The notes under the pieces were generated by a model that ran no database searches, was not told the DNA's origin, and worked only from the letters and a program-made list of their open reading frames with translations. A stretch of DNA of 56,125 nucleotides. Origin: Clostridiales bacterium (GTDB lineage Bacteria > Bacillota > Clostridia > Christensenellales > Borkfalkiaceae). Positions 24,844 to 33,148 of the stretch are shown here, piece by piece (position 1 is the stretch's first letter; each line of letters opens with the position of its first letter). A program made the position numbers and the translations under genes. The stretch covers positions 1-56,125 of the forward strand of contig SVIE01000002.1 of the NCBI GenBank assembly GCA_015069625.1. Reading direction: 5' to 3'.

Positions 24844-27600
24844 ATGATAAATGATAAAGAAAAAAGCGACGTAGGTTTAGTTGGTTATTGGTACGCCACC
24901 AATTATGGTAGCGTTATAACTTACTATGCGCTTAGCAAAGCAATAAATGAATTAGGATATTCAACGGTAATTATCGATTGTCCCGAAAAGGAAAAAGATC
25001 CAGAAGGCGAAGACGTTTTTCCACGTAAATTTTTCAAAACGCACGGCAAGGTTTCCGAAAGCGTTAGATGGAATGAACTTGAAAAACTCAACGACGTTTG
25101 CGATAATTTCGTTATCGGGTCAGACCAAGTTTGGACGGCGAATGCAACAAGATGGATGAGATATATGTTCTTTTTGCCTTTCGTTAAAGGGGAAAGAAGA
25201 AAAATCGCTTACGCTCCGTCGTTTGGACATAATGCGCTTGAACTTACGCCTGAAGAATTTGAACAAGTTGGCGCATGCTTAAAAACATTTAATAAAATTT
25301 CCGTTCGTGAAGACGTGGGTATTGATTTAATTAAAAAGCAATTCGGATTAAAGGCGGATAGAGTGTTAGACCCCGTATTCTTAATGGATTTACACGAATA
25401 CAATAGCCTTGCATACGAATCAGAACTTAATCTTCCAGAAGAATATTTGTTAGTTTATTTATTAGACCCAACGCCAGACAAGGAAGTTGCTATTAAAAAG
25501 GTGGCAGACGAAAAGGGACTAAAAGTACAAATTATTTTAGACGGCAGAAAGAATACTTTTGAAAAGAACTTGGCAAAACTTACAATTTTTAAAAGAGAAG
25601 ACGTGCTTGCAAACGTTGATGCTTGCGATTGGGTGAAGGCTTTTGAAAAAGCCACTTACGTTGTAACCGATTCACATCACGGACTTGCAATGGCGATAAT
25701 CTATAATAAGCCGTTTATCTGCTATGCAAATCACGGCCGTGGTTATGCAAGATTTACTTCGCTATTAAACGTACTTGGACTTCTTGATAGAATGGTTCAA
25801 AAGAGTGATGAAATTAACGTTAAGATGATTAATGCATCTGAAAACTATGCGAAAGTAAACAAGATACTTAAAAAAGAAAAGGATGCGTCGCTTGAATGGT
25901 TAAAAGATGCCCTAACAAGCAAAAAGAAGGTAGAACAAGTTCCTATCGAAAACCCTGCTCTTGACGCACTTTATTCAAATTTTGATTTTAAGAAAATTCA
26001 ACTTGTTGCAACGTTGCTTCGTGATTATGGCGTTAAGCATATAGTCTTATCACCTGGTGGAAGGGACGTTCCGATTATAAGAATGTTTGAATATAATGAA
26101 GGAAGTTTCACTCTGCACCGTGTTACTGACGAAAGAAGTGCTGGTTATTATGGATTAGGGATTGCAACACAGTTAAGACAGCCTGTTGCTTGTATTTGCA
26201 CAAGTGGAACGGCGGCAAGTAATTATTTACCAGCGGTTACAGAAGCCTATTTTACAGGTGTTCCACTCATCATGGTAACGGCAGATAGATATGAAGTATA
26301 TCACGGACATGGTGAAGATCAAACTATTCCGCAAAAGCATATCTTCCACGGTGTTGTTAAAAAGGAAATCTCATTACCTGAAAGCGGTGGATACTTAAAC
26401 GAATATCAAGCAAGACGTGATATTTCCGATTGCATTTTGGAATCTACGCATAACGGGTTTGGGCCCGTTCATATCAACGTGCCTATTCAAGATATCATGG
26501 TAGGTGCTAAGTTTGATAGATTCTATTGGAGACTGCCTTCTAAAATCTTCCCACATATTTTAAGGGTCGGCTTTAATGATGGTGATAAGGAAATGTATAA
26601 GTGGGTAGATTCGCTTAAAAAGTCCCCCAAAATCTTGGTTGTTTACGGACAAAACGGCCCGCTTTCTAAAGAAGAAAAAGATGATATAAATCTTTTTGCT
26701 TCTAAATATAATTGCGCAATCGTAACCGATACGATTTCTAATTATTCGTCAGAATATACCATTAGTTCTTACAACTTGTTAAACGCTATGACGCAAGACG
26801 AGTTTAATAGAGAATTAGCCCCCGATATTTTAATAACCGTTGGCGGAAAAAGATTAATGAATGATCCGTTAACGTATAAAATTAGGGGAAATAAAAACGT
26901 TAGACATTGGCACGTTGCACCAGACGGAAAGATAAGAGATTTTTATTTCTCGTTGACGTCAGTTATAGAATCGACGCAAAAGCAATTCTTTAAGTGGTTT
27001 GCAAATAAGGCAGGGGAAATTTCTAACAATAGAACTTATCTTAACAAATGGAAGAAGTTTGAAAAGGAAAGACTTGCAAGACCGATTGGTGGATTTAATT
27101 CTATCACTATTCAAAAGAAATTTATTCCTTCAATACCTGCAAATTCAATGTTGCATTTAGGTGTTGGTCAAACGTTTATAGAAGTTAGAAGATTCAACGT
27201 TGACCCTTCTGTTGAAGTTTATTGTAATATGGGTACTAACGGTATCGACGGTTGCACTTCAACGTTTATGGGTCAATGCGCCGTGCTTAAAAATAAACTT
27301 TGCTTCTTGCTTGTTGGGGATTTAAGTTTCTTCTACGATATGAATTCTATTTGGAATAAGCCCTTGCAACCAAATATGAGAATTTTACTCGTTAACAATA
27401 ACGGCACGGGGTTGCTTAAAGGACATGGGTTAAAAGCGGTTACTTCCGTTCATAATACAACGGCGGAAGGCTGGGTGCGTTCAACAGGCTTTGAATATAT
27501 TAGTGCTAAATCGGAACAGGAATTTGAAGAAAAATTAAAATACTTCTTAAATCCAGAAGTTAAAAAACCGTTATTCTTTGAAGTTTTGTGTGATAGATAA
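24844..27600 (+). CDS. fusion: polysaccharide pyruvyl transferase + MenD-like ThDP enzyme
   Basis: The start at 24844 (MINDKEKSDVGL) has GGAGGG upstream; the ORF-track TTG is 18 codons earlier and lacks a site. The 918-residue protein joins two enzymes. Residues about 8-340 match the CsaB/WcaK pyruvyl-transferase family (YWYATNYGSVITYYAL, FVIGSDQVW, IAYAPSFG, VTDSHHGLAMAI). Residues about 375-918 match MenD-type thiamine-diphosphate enzymes: LSPGGRDVPII, VTDERSAGYYGLG with the catalytic Glu, CTSGTAASNYLPAVTEAY, and the ThDP loop GDLSFFYDMN...NNNGTG. MenD joins a 2-oxoglutarate-derived carbanion to isochorismate, but no menaquinone gene is here. The SDR gene follows after 5 bases. I infer an enzyme that builds or attaches a branched acyl or ketal group on a polysaccharide unit. 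Confidence 0.85.
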   Translation: MINDKEKSDVGLVGYWYATNYGSVITYYALSKAINELGYSTVIIDCPEKEKDPEGEDVFPRKFFKTHGKVSESVRWNELEKLNDVCDNFVIGSDQVWTANATRWMRYMFFLPFVKGERRKIAYAPSFGHNALELTPEEFEQVGACLKTFNKISVREDVGIDLIKKQFGLKADRVLDPVFLMDLHEYNSLAYESELNLPEEYLLVYLLDPTPDKEVAIKKVADEKGLKVQIILDGRKNTFEKNLAKLTIFKREDVLANVDACDWVKAFEKATYVVTDSHHGLAMAIIYNKPFICYANHGRGYARFTSLLNVLGLLDRMVQKSDEINVKMINASENYAKVNKILKKEKDASLEWLKDALTSKKKVEQVPIENPALDALYSNFDFKKIQLVATLLRDYGVKHIVLSPGGRDVPIIRMFEYNEGSFTLHRVTDERSAGYYGLGIATQLRQPVACICTSGTAASNYLPAVTEAYFTGVPLIMVTADRYEVYHGHGEDQTIPQKHIFHGVVKKEISLPESGGYLNEYQARRDISDCILESTHNGFGPVHINVPIQDIMVGAKFDRFYWRLPSKIFPHILRVGFNDGDKEMYKWVDSLKKSPKILVVYGQNGPLSKEEKDDINLFASKYNCAIVTDTISNYSSEYTISSYNLLNAMTQDEFNRELAPDILITVGGKRLMNDPLTYKIRGNKNVRHWHVAPDGKIRDFYFSLTSVIESTQKQFFKWFANKAGEISNNRTYLNKWKKFEKERLARPIGGFNSITIQKKFIPSIPANSMLHLGVGQTFIEVRRFNVDPSVEVYCNMGTNGIDGCTSTFMGQCAVLKNKLCFLLVGDLSFFYDMNSIWNKPLQPNMRILLVNNNGTGLLKGHGLKAVTSVHNTTAEGWVRSTGFEYISAKSEQEFEEKLKYFLNPEVKKPLFFEVLCDR

Positions 27601-27605
27601 TAGGT

Positions 27606-28400
27606 ATGGAAAACATAAAGTTAAGACCGCATAATATTATTGTAATCGGTGGCGGAAGTGGTATAGGCAAGGCAATAACGCAAAGACTATTAGATAACGG
27701 TGCAACAAACATTGTAATCGCTTCAAGAAATTTAGACAAATTAAAAGAAGCGCAAAAATCGTTTAATCTTAAAGAAGGACAGAACGTTTATTCTGTGGCG
27801 TTCGATATAACCAAAGTAAATTCGCACTTAGAAATGATAAATAACGCCCAAAAGGTTATAGGAATAGAGAACAAACTCGACGGGCTTGTGATTTCTGCTG
27901 GTGTAAATTTCGATGGTTCTAATTGGAAAGGGTTTAACGTATCCGAAGCCGATTGGGACAGGGTTATGAACACCAACTTAAAAGGCACCTTCTTCATTTT
28001 AAGAAATTTTGCTAATTATTTGAGCGAAAAACAAACGAAAGGCAATATCTGTGTGATTTCATCAATTAGTGCTCACAGAGATATGTTATCGCCCTATCAA
28101 ATAGCAAAGCACAGTTTATCAAGAATAGTGCAAGCGTATGGCAAGCATTTGTGTGAAAGGGGTGTAGTTCTAAACTGTGTAGAACCAGGACCTATTTACA
28201 CGGATATGATGAAACATTTAGAAAAATATACGGACGGGATTAGAGAAGGCGCACCATGGAATGATGCGTCGATAAGAAGACTTGTTCGTCCGGAAGAAAT
28301 AGCAGACGTGGTGTGCTATTTAATGTCAAACTTAGGCGAAGTTTTGTCGGGAAGTTGCATTGTTGCGGCAGGTGGAACTAAATCTATTTTCCCGTCATAG
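27606..28400 (+). CDS. SDR-family oxidoreductase
   Basis: The 264-residue protein is a classical short-chain dehydrogenase: VIGGGSGIGKAITQRL at the N-terminus for NAD(P)H, CVISSISAH with the catalytic Ser, YQIAKHS with Tyr and Lys (YxxxK), and an LSGSCIVAAGGT tail. It follows the MenD-like fusion by 5 bases and precedes GT2 genes, so it probably reduces or oxidises the product of the ThDP step during synthesis of a polysaccharide decoration. Substrate is inference. Confidence 0.9.
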   Translation: MENIKLRPHNIIVIGGGSGIGKAITQRLLDNGATNIVIASRNLDKLKEAQKSFNLKEGQNVYSVAFDITKVNSHLEMINNAQKVIGIENKLDGLVISAGVNFDGSNWKGFNVSEADWDRVMNTNLKGTFFILRNFANYLSEKQTKGNICVISSISAHRDMLSPYQIAKHSLSRIVQAYGKHLCERGVVLNCVEPGPIYTDMMKHLEKYTDGIREGAPWNDASIRRLVRPEEIADVVCYLMSNLGEVLSGSCIVAAGGTKSIFPS

Positions 28401-28424
28401 AGAGATACATACAAGGAGAAAATT

Positions 28425-29477
28425 ATGGCAAAGGTAAGTATTGTCGTTCCCGTTTATAACGTGGAAAAATATTTAAAAGAATGTTTAGACAGTATTGTAA
28501 AACAGAAGTTGAAAGACATAGAAATTATCTGTGTTGACGATGGTTCTAAAGACGGCTCGATGGATATTCTCAGAGCGTATGAAAAAAAGGACAAGCGTGT
28601 TAAGGTTATAACAAAACCGAACGCAGGTTACGGCAACACCATGAACTTAGGTATGGCTGCGGCAACGGGTGAATATATCGGTATCGTTGAATCTGACGAC
28701 TGGGTTGAAAAAACCATGTTCTACGATCTTTACAACACGGCTAAAAAGTATAACGCTCAGATTGTAAAATCCGATTATTTTGAATTTTCAACCACGGGTG
28801 GAAAGAAGGAAACGTATATTCAAACGCCCACCAACCCACGTTATTATAACAAGGTTATTTCTGCATACGACGTTGAAGAAATTTATCACTTCGCAATGAA
28901 TACTTGGACGGGTATTTACAAGACGGATTTTTTAAGAGAATTTAATATCCGCCACAACGAAACGCCTGGTGCTTCCTATCAAGATAACGGTTTCTGGTTT
29001 AAGACGCTATCGCTAGCCGGCAGAGTTGTTTACGTTGACAAAGCATACTATCATTACCGTCAAGACAACCCCAATTCTAGTATCAATAGCAAGGGTAAAG
29101 TTTTCTGCATGTGTGATGAATATGCGTTCATTAGAGAGTTTATTGAAAAGAATCCTAGGGTTAAAAGGATGCACTTGCCAACTTATATGGCTAAGAAATA
29201 TTATAACTATTTCTACACTTATAAGAGAGTTGCGCCTGAATATAAGATTGCCTTCTTAGAAAGATTTGCAAAAGAATTCAAAGAATCATTTAAGCTTAAA
29301 GAAATTGATAAAACTTTCTTGCCTGCGCATGAAATGTCTATCCTAGAACGTATTATGAAAAATCCTAAAAAGTTCTATTATGACGATACCGTTTGGGCGC
29401 TTAATAGCGAATACTTGGCACTTGCAGACGTGAAGGGTGCAATTTTAAGTAAAATGGAGAAGAACAATGGAAAATAA
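28425..29477 (+). CDS. GT2 family glycosyltransferase
   Basis: The 350-residue protein has a GT-A fold: VSIVVPVYNVEKYL, then ICVDDGSKDGS, then VESDDWVE (DxD-type metal site). It has no membrane helix in the catalytic part and a basic C-terminus. AAGGAG precedes the ATG. It overlaps the next GT2 gene by 11 bases, so the two are translationally coupled. Donor and acceptor unknown. Confidence 0.93.
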   Translation: MAKVSIVVPVYNVEKYLKECLDSIVKQKLKDIEIICVDDGSKDGSMDILRAYEKKDKRVKVITKPNAGYGNTMNLGMAAATGEYIGIVESDDWVEKTMFYDLYNTAKKYNAQIVKSDYFEFSTTGGKKETYIQTPTNPRYYNKVISAYDVEEIYHFAMNTWTGIYKTDFLREFNIRHNETPGASYQDNGFWFKTLSLAGRVVYVDKAYYHYRQDNPNSSINSKGKVFCMCDEYAFIREFIEKNPRVKRMHLPTYMAKKYYNYFYTYKRVAPEYKIAFLERFAKEFKESFKLKEIDKTFLPAHEMSILERIMKNPKKFYYDDTVWALNSEYLALADVKGAILSKMEKNNGK

Positions 29478-30633
29478 AATTAAAATTTCGGTTATTATTC
29501 CCGTTTATAATACGGTAGATTTTTTAGATACTTGTTTAGACAGTTTATTCTTGCAAAAGTATAAAAACGTTGAATACGTTATCGTTGACGACGGTTCAAC
29601 CGACGGTTCTTTAGAACTTTGTCAAAAATATGCGGCAAAAGATGAAAGATTCGTTGTTTTCTCTAAGGAAAACGGTGGACCATCTAGCGCAAGAAATTTG
29701 GCGCTTGAAAAGGCAAGGGGCGAATACATAACGTTCGTTGACTCTGACGACTTTATCGCTACCGACGCTTATGAAAAAATTGATGCGCTTTTAACTAAAC
29801 ACGGCAATCCCGACGTGCTTGTTTTCGGTGCTAACTTAGTGCCGGAATATGCAAAACAAGGCATGTACGATTTAGTCGCAACGAGAGACGTTGTTTATGA
29901 AAGTTTCACCCCAGATGCACTCTTAAAAGAAGTTGGGGCAAGACCGTTTTTGTGGTTGCAAGTTGTTAAACGTGATTTAATCGTTAAAAATGACATCAAA
30001 ATGGATGAAACCATTGACTTAGGCGAAGATCAGTTGTTCCAAATGGAATTCTTCCCGTTTGCAAATAAGATTGTTTTCGTTTCGGATAAATTCTATTATT
30101 ATCGTTGGTTGCGTGATAATTCGCTTATGAAAAAATATGGCGAAAACGCAACGAAAAAGTTGCTAGCGCACGTTAATTTAATAGATAAAGTTTTCTGTGC
30201 AATTTTCACGGACAAATATTCTGAAGAATTGAAAAATAGAATTTTATCGTGGTCAATTTTCTTTATGTGGGGCGATTTAATTGAAATGCTTGAAGCAAAT
30301 CAAGTTAAAATTGCAAGCGCATTAGTTAAAGTTTGGGAAAAACACAACTGCAATTCTCAATACGACAATTTAGACGTTTGGGGCAAGTTGAGATACAACC
30401 AAATTACTTTAATGGGTATTGAAGATAAAGACAAAAAGATTGAAGAATATAAAAAAGAAATTGCTAAAATTAAAGAAGAAGTAGAAGCGTTAAAGAAGAA
30501 ACCAGAATATAAGAAGATTCTTAAACAGCAAAGAAAGGAAAATAAACTTTGTCATAAGGGTTGGGAATATTTGAAAACGCACGGATTAATTAGAACGCTT
30601 AAAAAAGTTAAAAACAAGTTAAAGTACAAATAA
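29467..30633 (+). CDS. GT2 family glycosyltransferase with C-terminal coiled coil
   Basis: A 388-residue GT-A transferase (ISVIIPVYNTVDFLDTCLDS, YVIVDDGSTDGS, FVDSDDFI) that starts inside the end of the previous gene. Residues about 315-388 are very Lys/Glu-rich and predict a coiled coil, possibly for docking to the membrane or to a partner enzyme. Last gene of the first operon; a terminator follows. Confidence 0.92.
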   Translation: MENKIKISVIIPVYNTVDFLDTCLDSLFLQKYKNVEYVIVDDGSTDGSLELCQKYAAKDERFVVFSKENGGPSSARNLALEKARGEYITFVDSDDFIATDAYEKIDALLTKHGNPDVLVFGANLVPEYAKQGMYDLVATRDVVYESFTPDALLKEVGARPFLWLQVVKRDLIVKNDIKMDETIDLGEDQLFQMEFFPFANKIVFVSDKFYYYRWLRDNSLMKKYGENATKKLLAHVNLIDKVFCAIFTDKYSEELKNRILSWSIFFMWGDLIEMLEANQVKIASALVKVWEKHNCNSQYDNLDVWGKLRYNQITLMGIEDKDKKIEEYKKEIAKIKEEVEALKKKPEYKKILKQQRKENKLCHKGWEYLKTHGLIRTLKKVKNKLKYK

Positions 30634-30654
30634 GATAGAGAAAATTATCCTATT

Positions 30655-30692
30655 AAAACAGCACTCACCAAACGTGGGTGTTGTTTTATTTT
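30655..30692 (+). terminator. terminator of first polysaccharide operon
   Basis: AAAACAGCACTCAC and GTGGGTGTTGTTTT pair (with G-U pairs) around CAAAC and run into T-rich sequence. Confidence 0.8.
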
Positions 30693-30722
30693 ATCCTAGA
30701 TTGTAAAGTAAAAAAATATTCA

Positions 30723-30752
30723 TTGACAAACGAAGTTTGTACATACTATAAT
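30723..30752 (+). promoter_or_regulatory. promoter with ACAAAC-GAA-GTTTGT dyad
   Basis: TTGACA-18-TATAAT. A perfect 6-bp inverted repeat (30726-30740) starts inside the -35 box and fills the spacer, as expected of a repressor operator for the single gene downstream. Confidence 0.72.
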
Positions 30753-30780
30753 AGACGTATCAGTTAAGATAGGTAAAAAA

Positions 30781-32178
30781 ATGATTTTAACACAAAAATA
30801 TCCTTTTATAAACGCAATAAGAAGTGCATTAGAGAGCATCTATCTAGTTCCGATTATGTTTTTAATCGGTTCTATTTGTTGGTGGTTTTCTTTGTCGTTA
30901 GTGTCGGTTGCGGTTTTTGCAGGTGTTGCCGTGTTAATCTTTTTATTCTGCAAAAACGTTAATAACTTTTTTGCGCTTCTATTTTACGTGTCCTTTTTTA
31001 TTAAAAATATTTATGTTGGGAATACCAACTGGATAGGTTATATAGTTAGTATCGCTATTGCAGTTGTCTTTATTTTTGCGTTTGCAATCAAGATGATAAT
31101 AGTCGAAAAAATCAGCCTTAAAGATAGCAAAATGGCTATCGCAATCATTTTGTCGTCGGTGGCGTTTTTGCTTGGCGGGGTTATCGGTAGATTTGATATT
31201 TTAGTGTTTGCTATCACGCTTGGGCTTAGTTTGGCAACCTTTGTTATATACTTAATCGCAAGGCATAGAACGTGCGAATTAACAAAATATTTTGCTAAAC
31301 TTTTCATGATAGGTGGCGTATTTTTGATAATTAACATTTTAGCGCACAGACTATCGTTAACAGGTTCTATCTTTATAGGTAAGCCACAGGGCGAGTTGTT
31401 TTTCTTTTCTTCGCAAACGCTAAACACCGCTGCAATTTATATAATGCTTGCAATTGGTGGCTGTTACTTTTTTGGTGCGGGAAAGAAGTGGGACGTGTTA
31501 TGGTTTTTACTTTCCGTTTTCTTTTACGGGGCGGTAATATTAACTTCTTGTAGAGCGGCGATATTAGTTGCTTCGCTAGTTATAATAGCAATCTTCGTGT
31601 TATTTATAGTGCAGTCTAAACGTAGACTTAATTTTCTTTGGTTAACGCTTGCTTTGGCGTTATGCTTGGGCGTTGTGCTAATAGTATTTAGGGGGCAAGT
31701 GGGCAAACTTATTGCTATGATAGGCGAGAAGTTAAACAGCGGACTAAACGGCAGAGATGAACTGTGGCCGTGGTGTATTGAAATGTTCAAAAAATACCCT
31801 GTATTTGGTTTTGGGTTTGTTGCAGACGAGCCCGTTCCGTCGTTAAGCCACAACACAACGGTTGCACTTGCGCATAACACTCCGTTACAATGGTTAACGT
31901 CGCTTGGGATAATCGGAACGCTCGTTATGTGTTATTTCTATTTTGTAAAGTACAAAATAGTTTTCAAGGGCGCATCACTAAATAAGTGTTTTTTGATAAT
32001 TTCCATTTTAGCGATAGAGTTAATAGGTATGTTTGACCAAACGCCGTCTATGGATATCTTTATGTATATTCTAGCCGTGGTTCTAATTGCTTGTTGCGAA
32101 AGACCAAAAAAACAATATAAAATGGTAAAAACGTATAAAAAAGCGGTTTGGAAAACCCCTTTGCATATGCATAAGTAA
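30781..32178 (+). CDS. Wzy/WaaL-like O-antigen ligase-polymerase family protein
   Basis: A 465-residue protein with about 11-12 hydrophobic helices and the Wzy_C-type periplasmic-loop pattern near the end: NGRDELWPWCIEMFKKYP, then FGFGFV, then SLSHNTTVALAHNTPLQW. Such proteins polymerise lipid-linked oligosaccharides or ligate glycans. It has its own promoter with an operator-like dyad and its own terminator, so it can be expressed separately from the transferases. Polymerase and ligase cannot be told apart by eye. Confidence 0.85.
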   Translation: MILTQKYPFINAIRSALESIYLVPIMFLIGSICWWFSLSLVSVAVFAGVAVLIFLFCKNVNNFFALLFYVSFFIKNIYVGNTNWIGYIVSIAIAVVFIFAFAIKMIIVEKISLKDSKMAIAIILSSVAFLLGGVIGRFDILVFAITLGLSLATFVIYLIARHRTCELTKYFAKLFMIGGVFLIINILAHRLSLTGSIFIGKPQGELFFFSSQTLNTAAIYIMLAIGGCYFFGAGKKWDVLWFLLSVFFYGAVILTSCRAAILVASLVIIAIFVLFIVQSKRRLNFLWLTLALALCLGVVLIVFRGQVGKLIAMIGEKLNSGLNGRDELWPWCIEMFKKYPVFGFGFVADEPVPSLSHNTTVALAHNTPLQWLTSLGIIGTLVMCYFYFVKYKIVFKGASLNKCFLIISILAIELIGMFDQTPSMDIFMYILAVVLIACCERPKKQYKMVKTYKKAVWKTPLHMHK

Positions 32179-32180
32179 TA

Positions 32181-32217
32181 AAAAGTCAGCAATAAAAGTT
32201 GCTGGCTTTTAGTTTTT
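32181..32217 (+). terminator. terminator after the Wzy/WaaL-like gene
   Basis: AAAAGTCAGCAA and TTGCTGGCTTTT pair with one G-U and end in AGTTTTT; the stem is nearly the same as the trkH terminator. Confidence 0.8.
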
Positions 32218-32333
32218 ATTCAAAATATAATCCTAATAATTTTTTTAATTGATAAATTGTGTGAAATATCGCTTGATTTATGCACATACTACGTATGCGA
32301 AAGGTGCTAATGGCGGAAAATGTCGAAAAACAG

Positions 32334-32362
32334 TTGTTTTTACGAATTGTGTATGCTATAAT
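32334..32362 (+). promoter_or_regulatory. promoter of second transferase/exporter operon
   Basis: TTGTTT-17-TATAAT with extended TGC, 94 bases before the priming transferase. Confidence 0.72.
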
Positions 32363-32390
32363 ATAAAATACCTTTAATATATAATGGTGT

Positions 32391-32412
32391 ACTATGCACG
32401 TGTACGCATAGT
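32391..32412 (+). promoter_or_regulatory. leader hairpin ACTATGC...GCATAGT
   Basis: Perfect 7-bp stem with the 8-base loop ACGTGTAC in the 5' untranslated region, no T-run. It may stabilise the mRNA or bind a regulator. Confidence 0.4.
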
Positions 32413-32456
32413 GGAAAAAACTAGAAATTTTGTAGATTTTACTTGGTAGAAGAATT

Positions 32457-33143
32457 ATGGAAGTACAGAACAATAAGGGGCTTATAATAGATTATATTCC
32501 AAAGAAACGGGGCGGAAAAGTCTATGCTTTTTTCAAAAGGCTTTTTGATATTTGTGCGTCCTTTTTGGGATTAGTCGTTTTATCTCCTGTTTTGCTTATA
32601 ATATTTATTGCCGCAGTTATTGCAACCGGTGGGCATGGTACGTATATAGACAAGCGTATCGGTAAAAACGGCAAAGAAATAGGCGTGTTGAAATTCCGCA
32701 CAATGATTAAAGGCGCAAACGAACACCCCGAAGCATATTTGAATTTAGAACAACAAAGAGAATATGAAGAAGAACGCAGGGTAGAAGACGATCCTAGGGT
32801 TACAAAGTTTGGTAAGTTTTTAAGAAAAACGGCTATTGACGAACTTCCTCAATTATTTAATATCCTTATCGGACAAATGAGTTTTGTTGGACCTAGAGCG
32901 GTAACAATGGGGGAAGTTGAAAAGAACTTTTCACCAGAACAAGCCAAATTATTACTTTCCGTTAGACCTGGGTTAACAAGCAGTTGGCGTGCATACGGTA
33001 AGCATAGTGCTTATTACACGAACGGTGGCCGTCAACGTTTAGAACTTGAATATTTAGAACGCAGAAGTTTTAGTAGGGATTTGAAAATTATATTTTCCAC
33101 CTTTTCTAGTGTATTAACAGATAAGGATGCTAAAAGAAGATAA
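32457..33143 (+). CDS. priming undecaprenyl-phosphate sugar phosphotransferase
   Basis: The 228-residue protein has one N-terminal membrane segment (residues 32-58) and the bacterial sugar-transferase core: GVLKFRTMIKGA, VTKFGKFLRKTAIDELPQLFN, GQMSFVGPR and SVRPGLTSSW. These enzymes (WcaJ/WbaP short type) transfer a sugar phosphate from a UDP-sugar to undecaprenyl phosphate at the inner face of the membrane and so start the repeat unit. It is the first gene of the second operon. Confidence 0.93.
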   Translation: MEVQNNKGLIIDYIPKKRGGKVYAFFKRLFDICASFLGLVVLSPVLLIIFIAAVIATGGHGTYIDKRIGKNGKEIGVLKFRTMIKGANEHPEAYLNLEQQREYEEERRVEDDPRVTKFGKFLRKTAIDELPQLFNILIGQMSFVGPRAVTMGEVEKNFSPEQAKLLLSVRPGLTSSWRAYGKHSAYYTNGGRQRLELEYLERRSFSRDLKIIFSTFSSVLTDKDAKRR

Positions 33144-33148
33144 ATAAA

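Noticed and set aside
25950-27600. MenD-like half as menaquinone biosynthesis
   Set aside because: No other men gene is present, it is fused to a pyruvyl-transferase domain and it lies in a polysaccharide operon.
32216-32456. Possible small gene between the Wzy-like and priming-transferase genes
   Set aside because: The minus-strand ORF there has no ribosome binding site and the region is explained by a terminator, a promoter and a leader hairpin.
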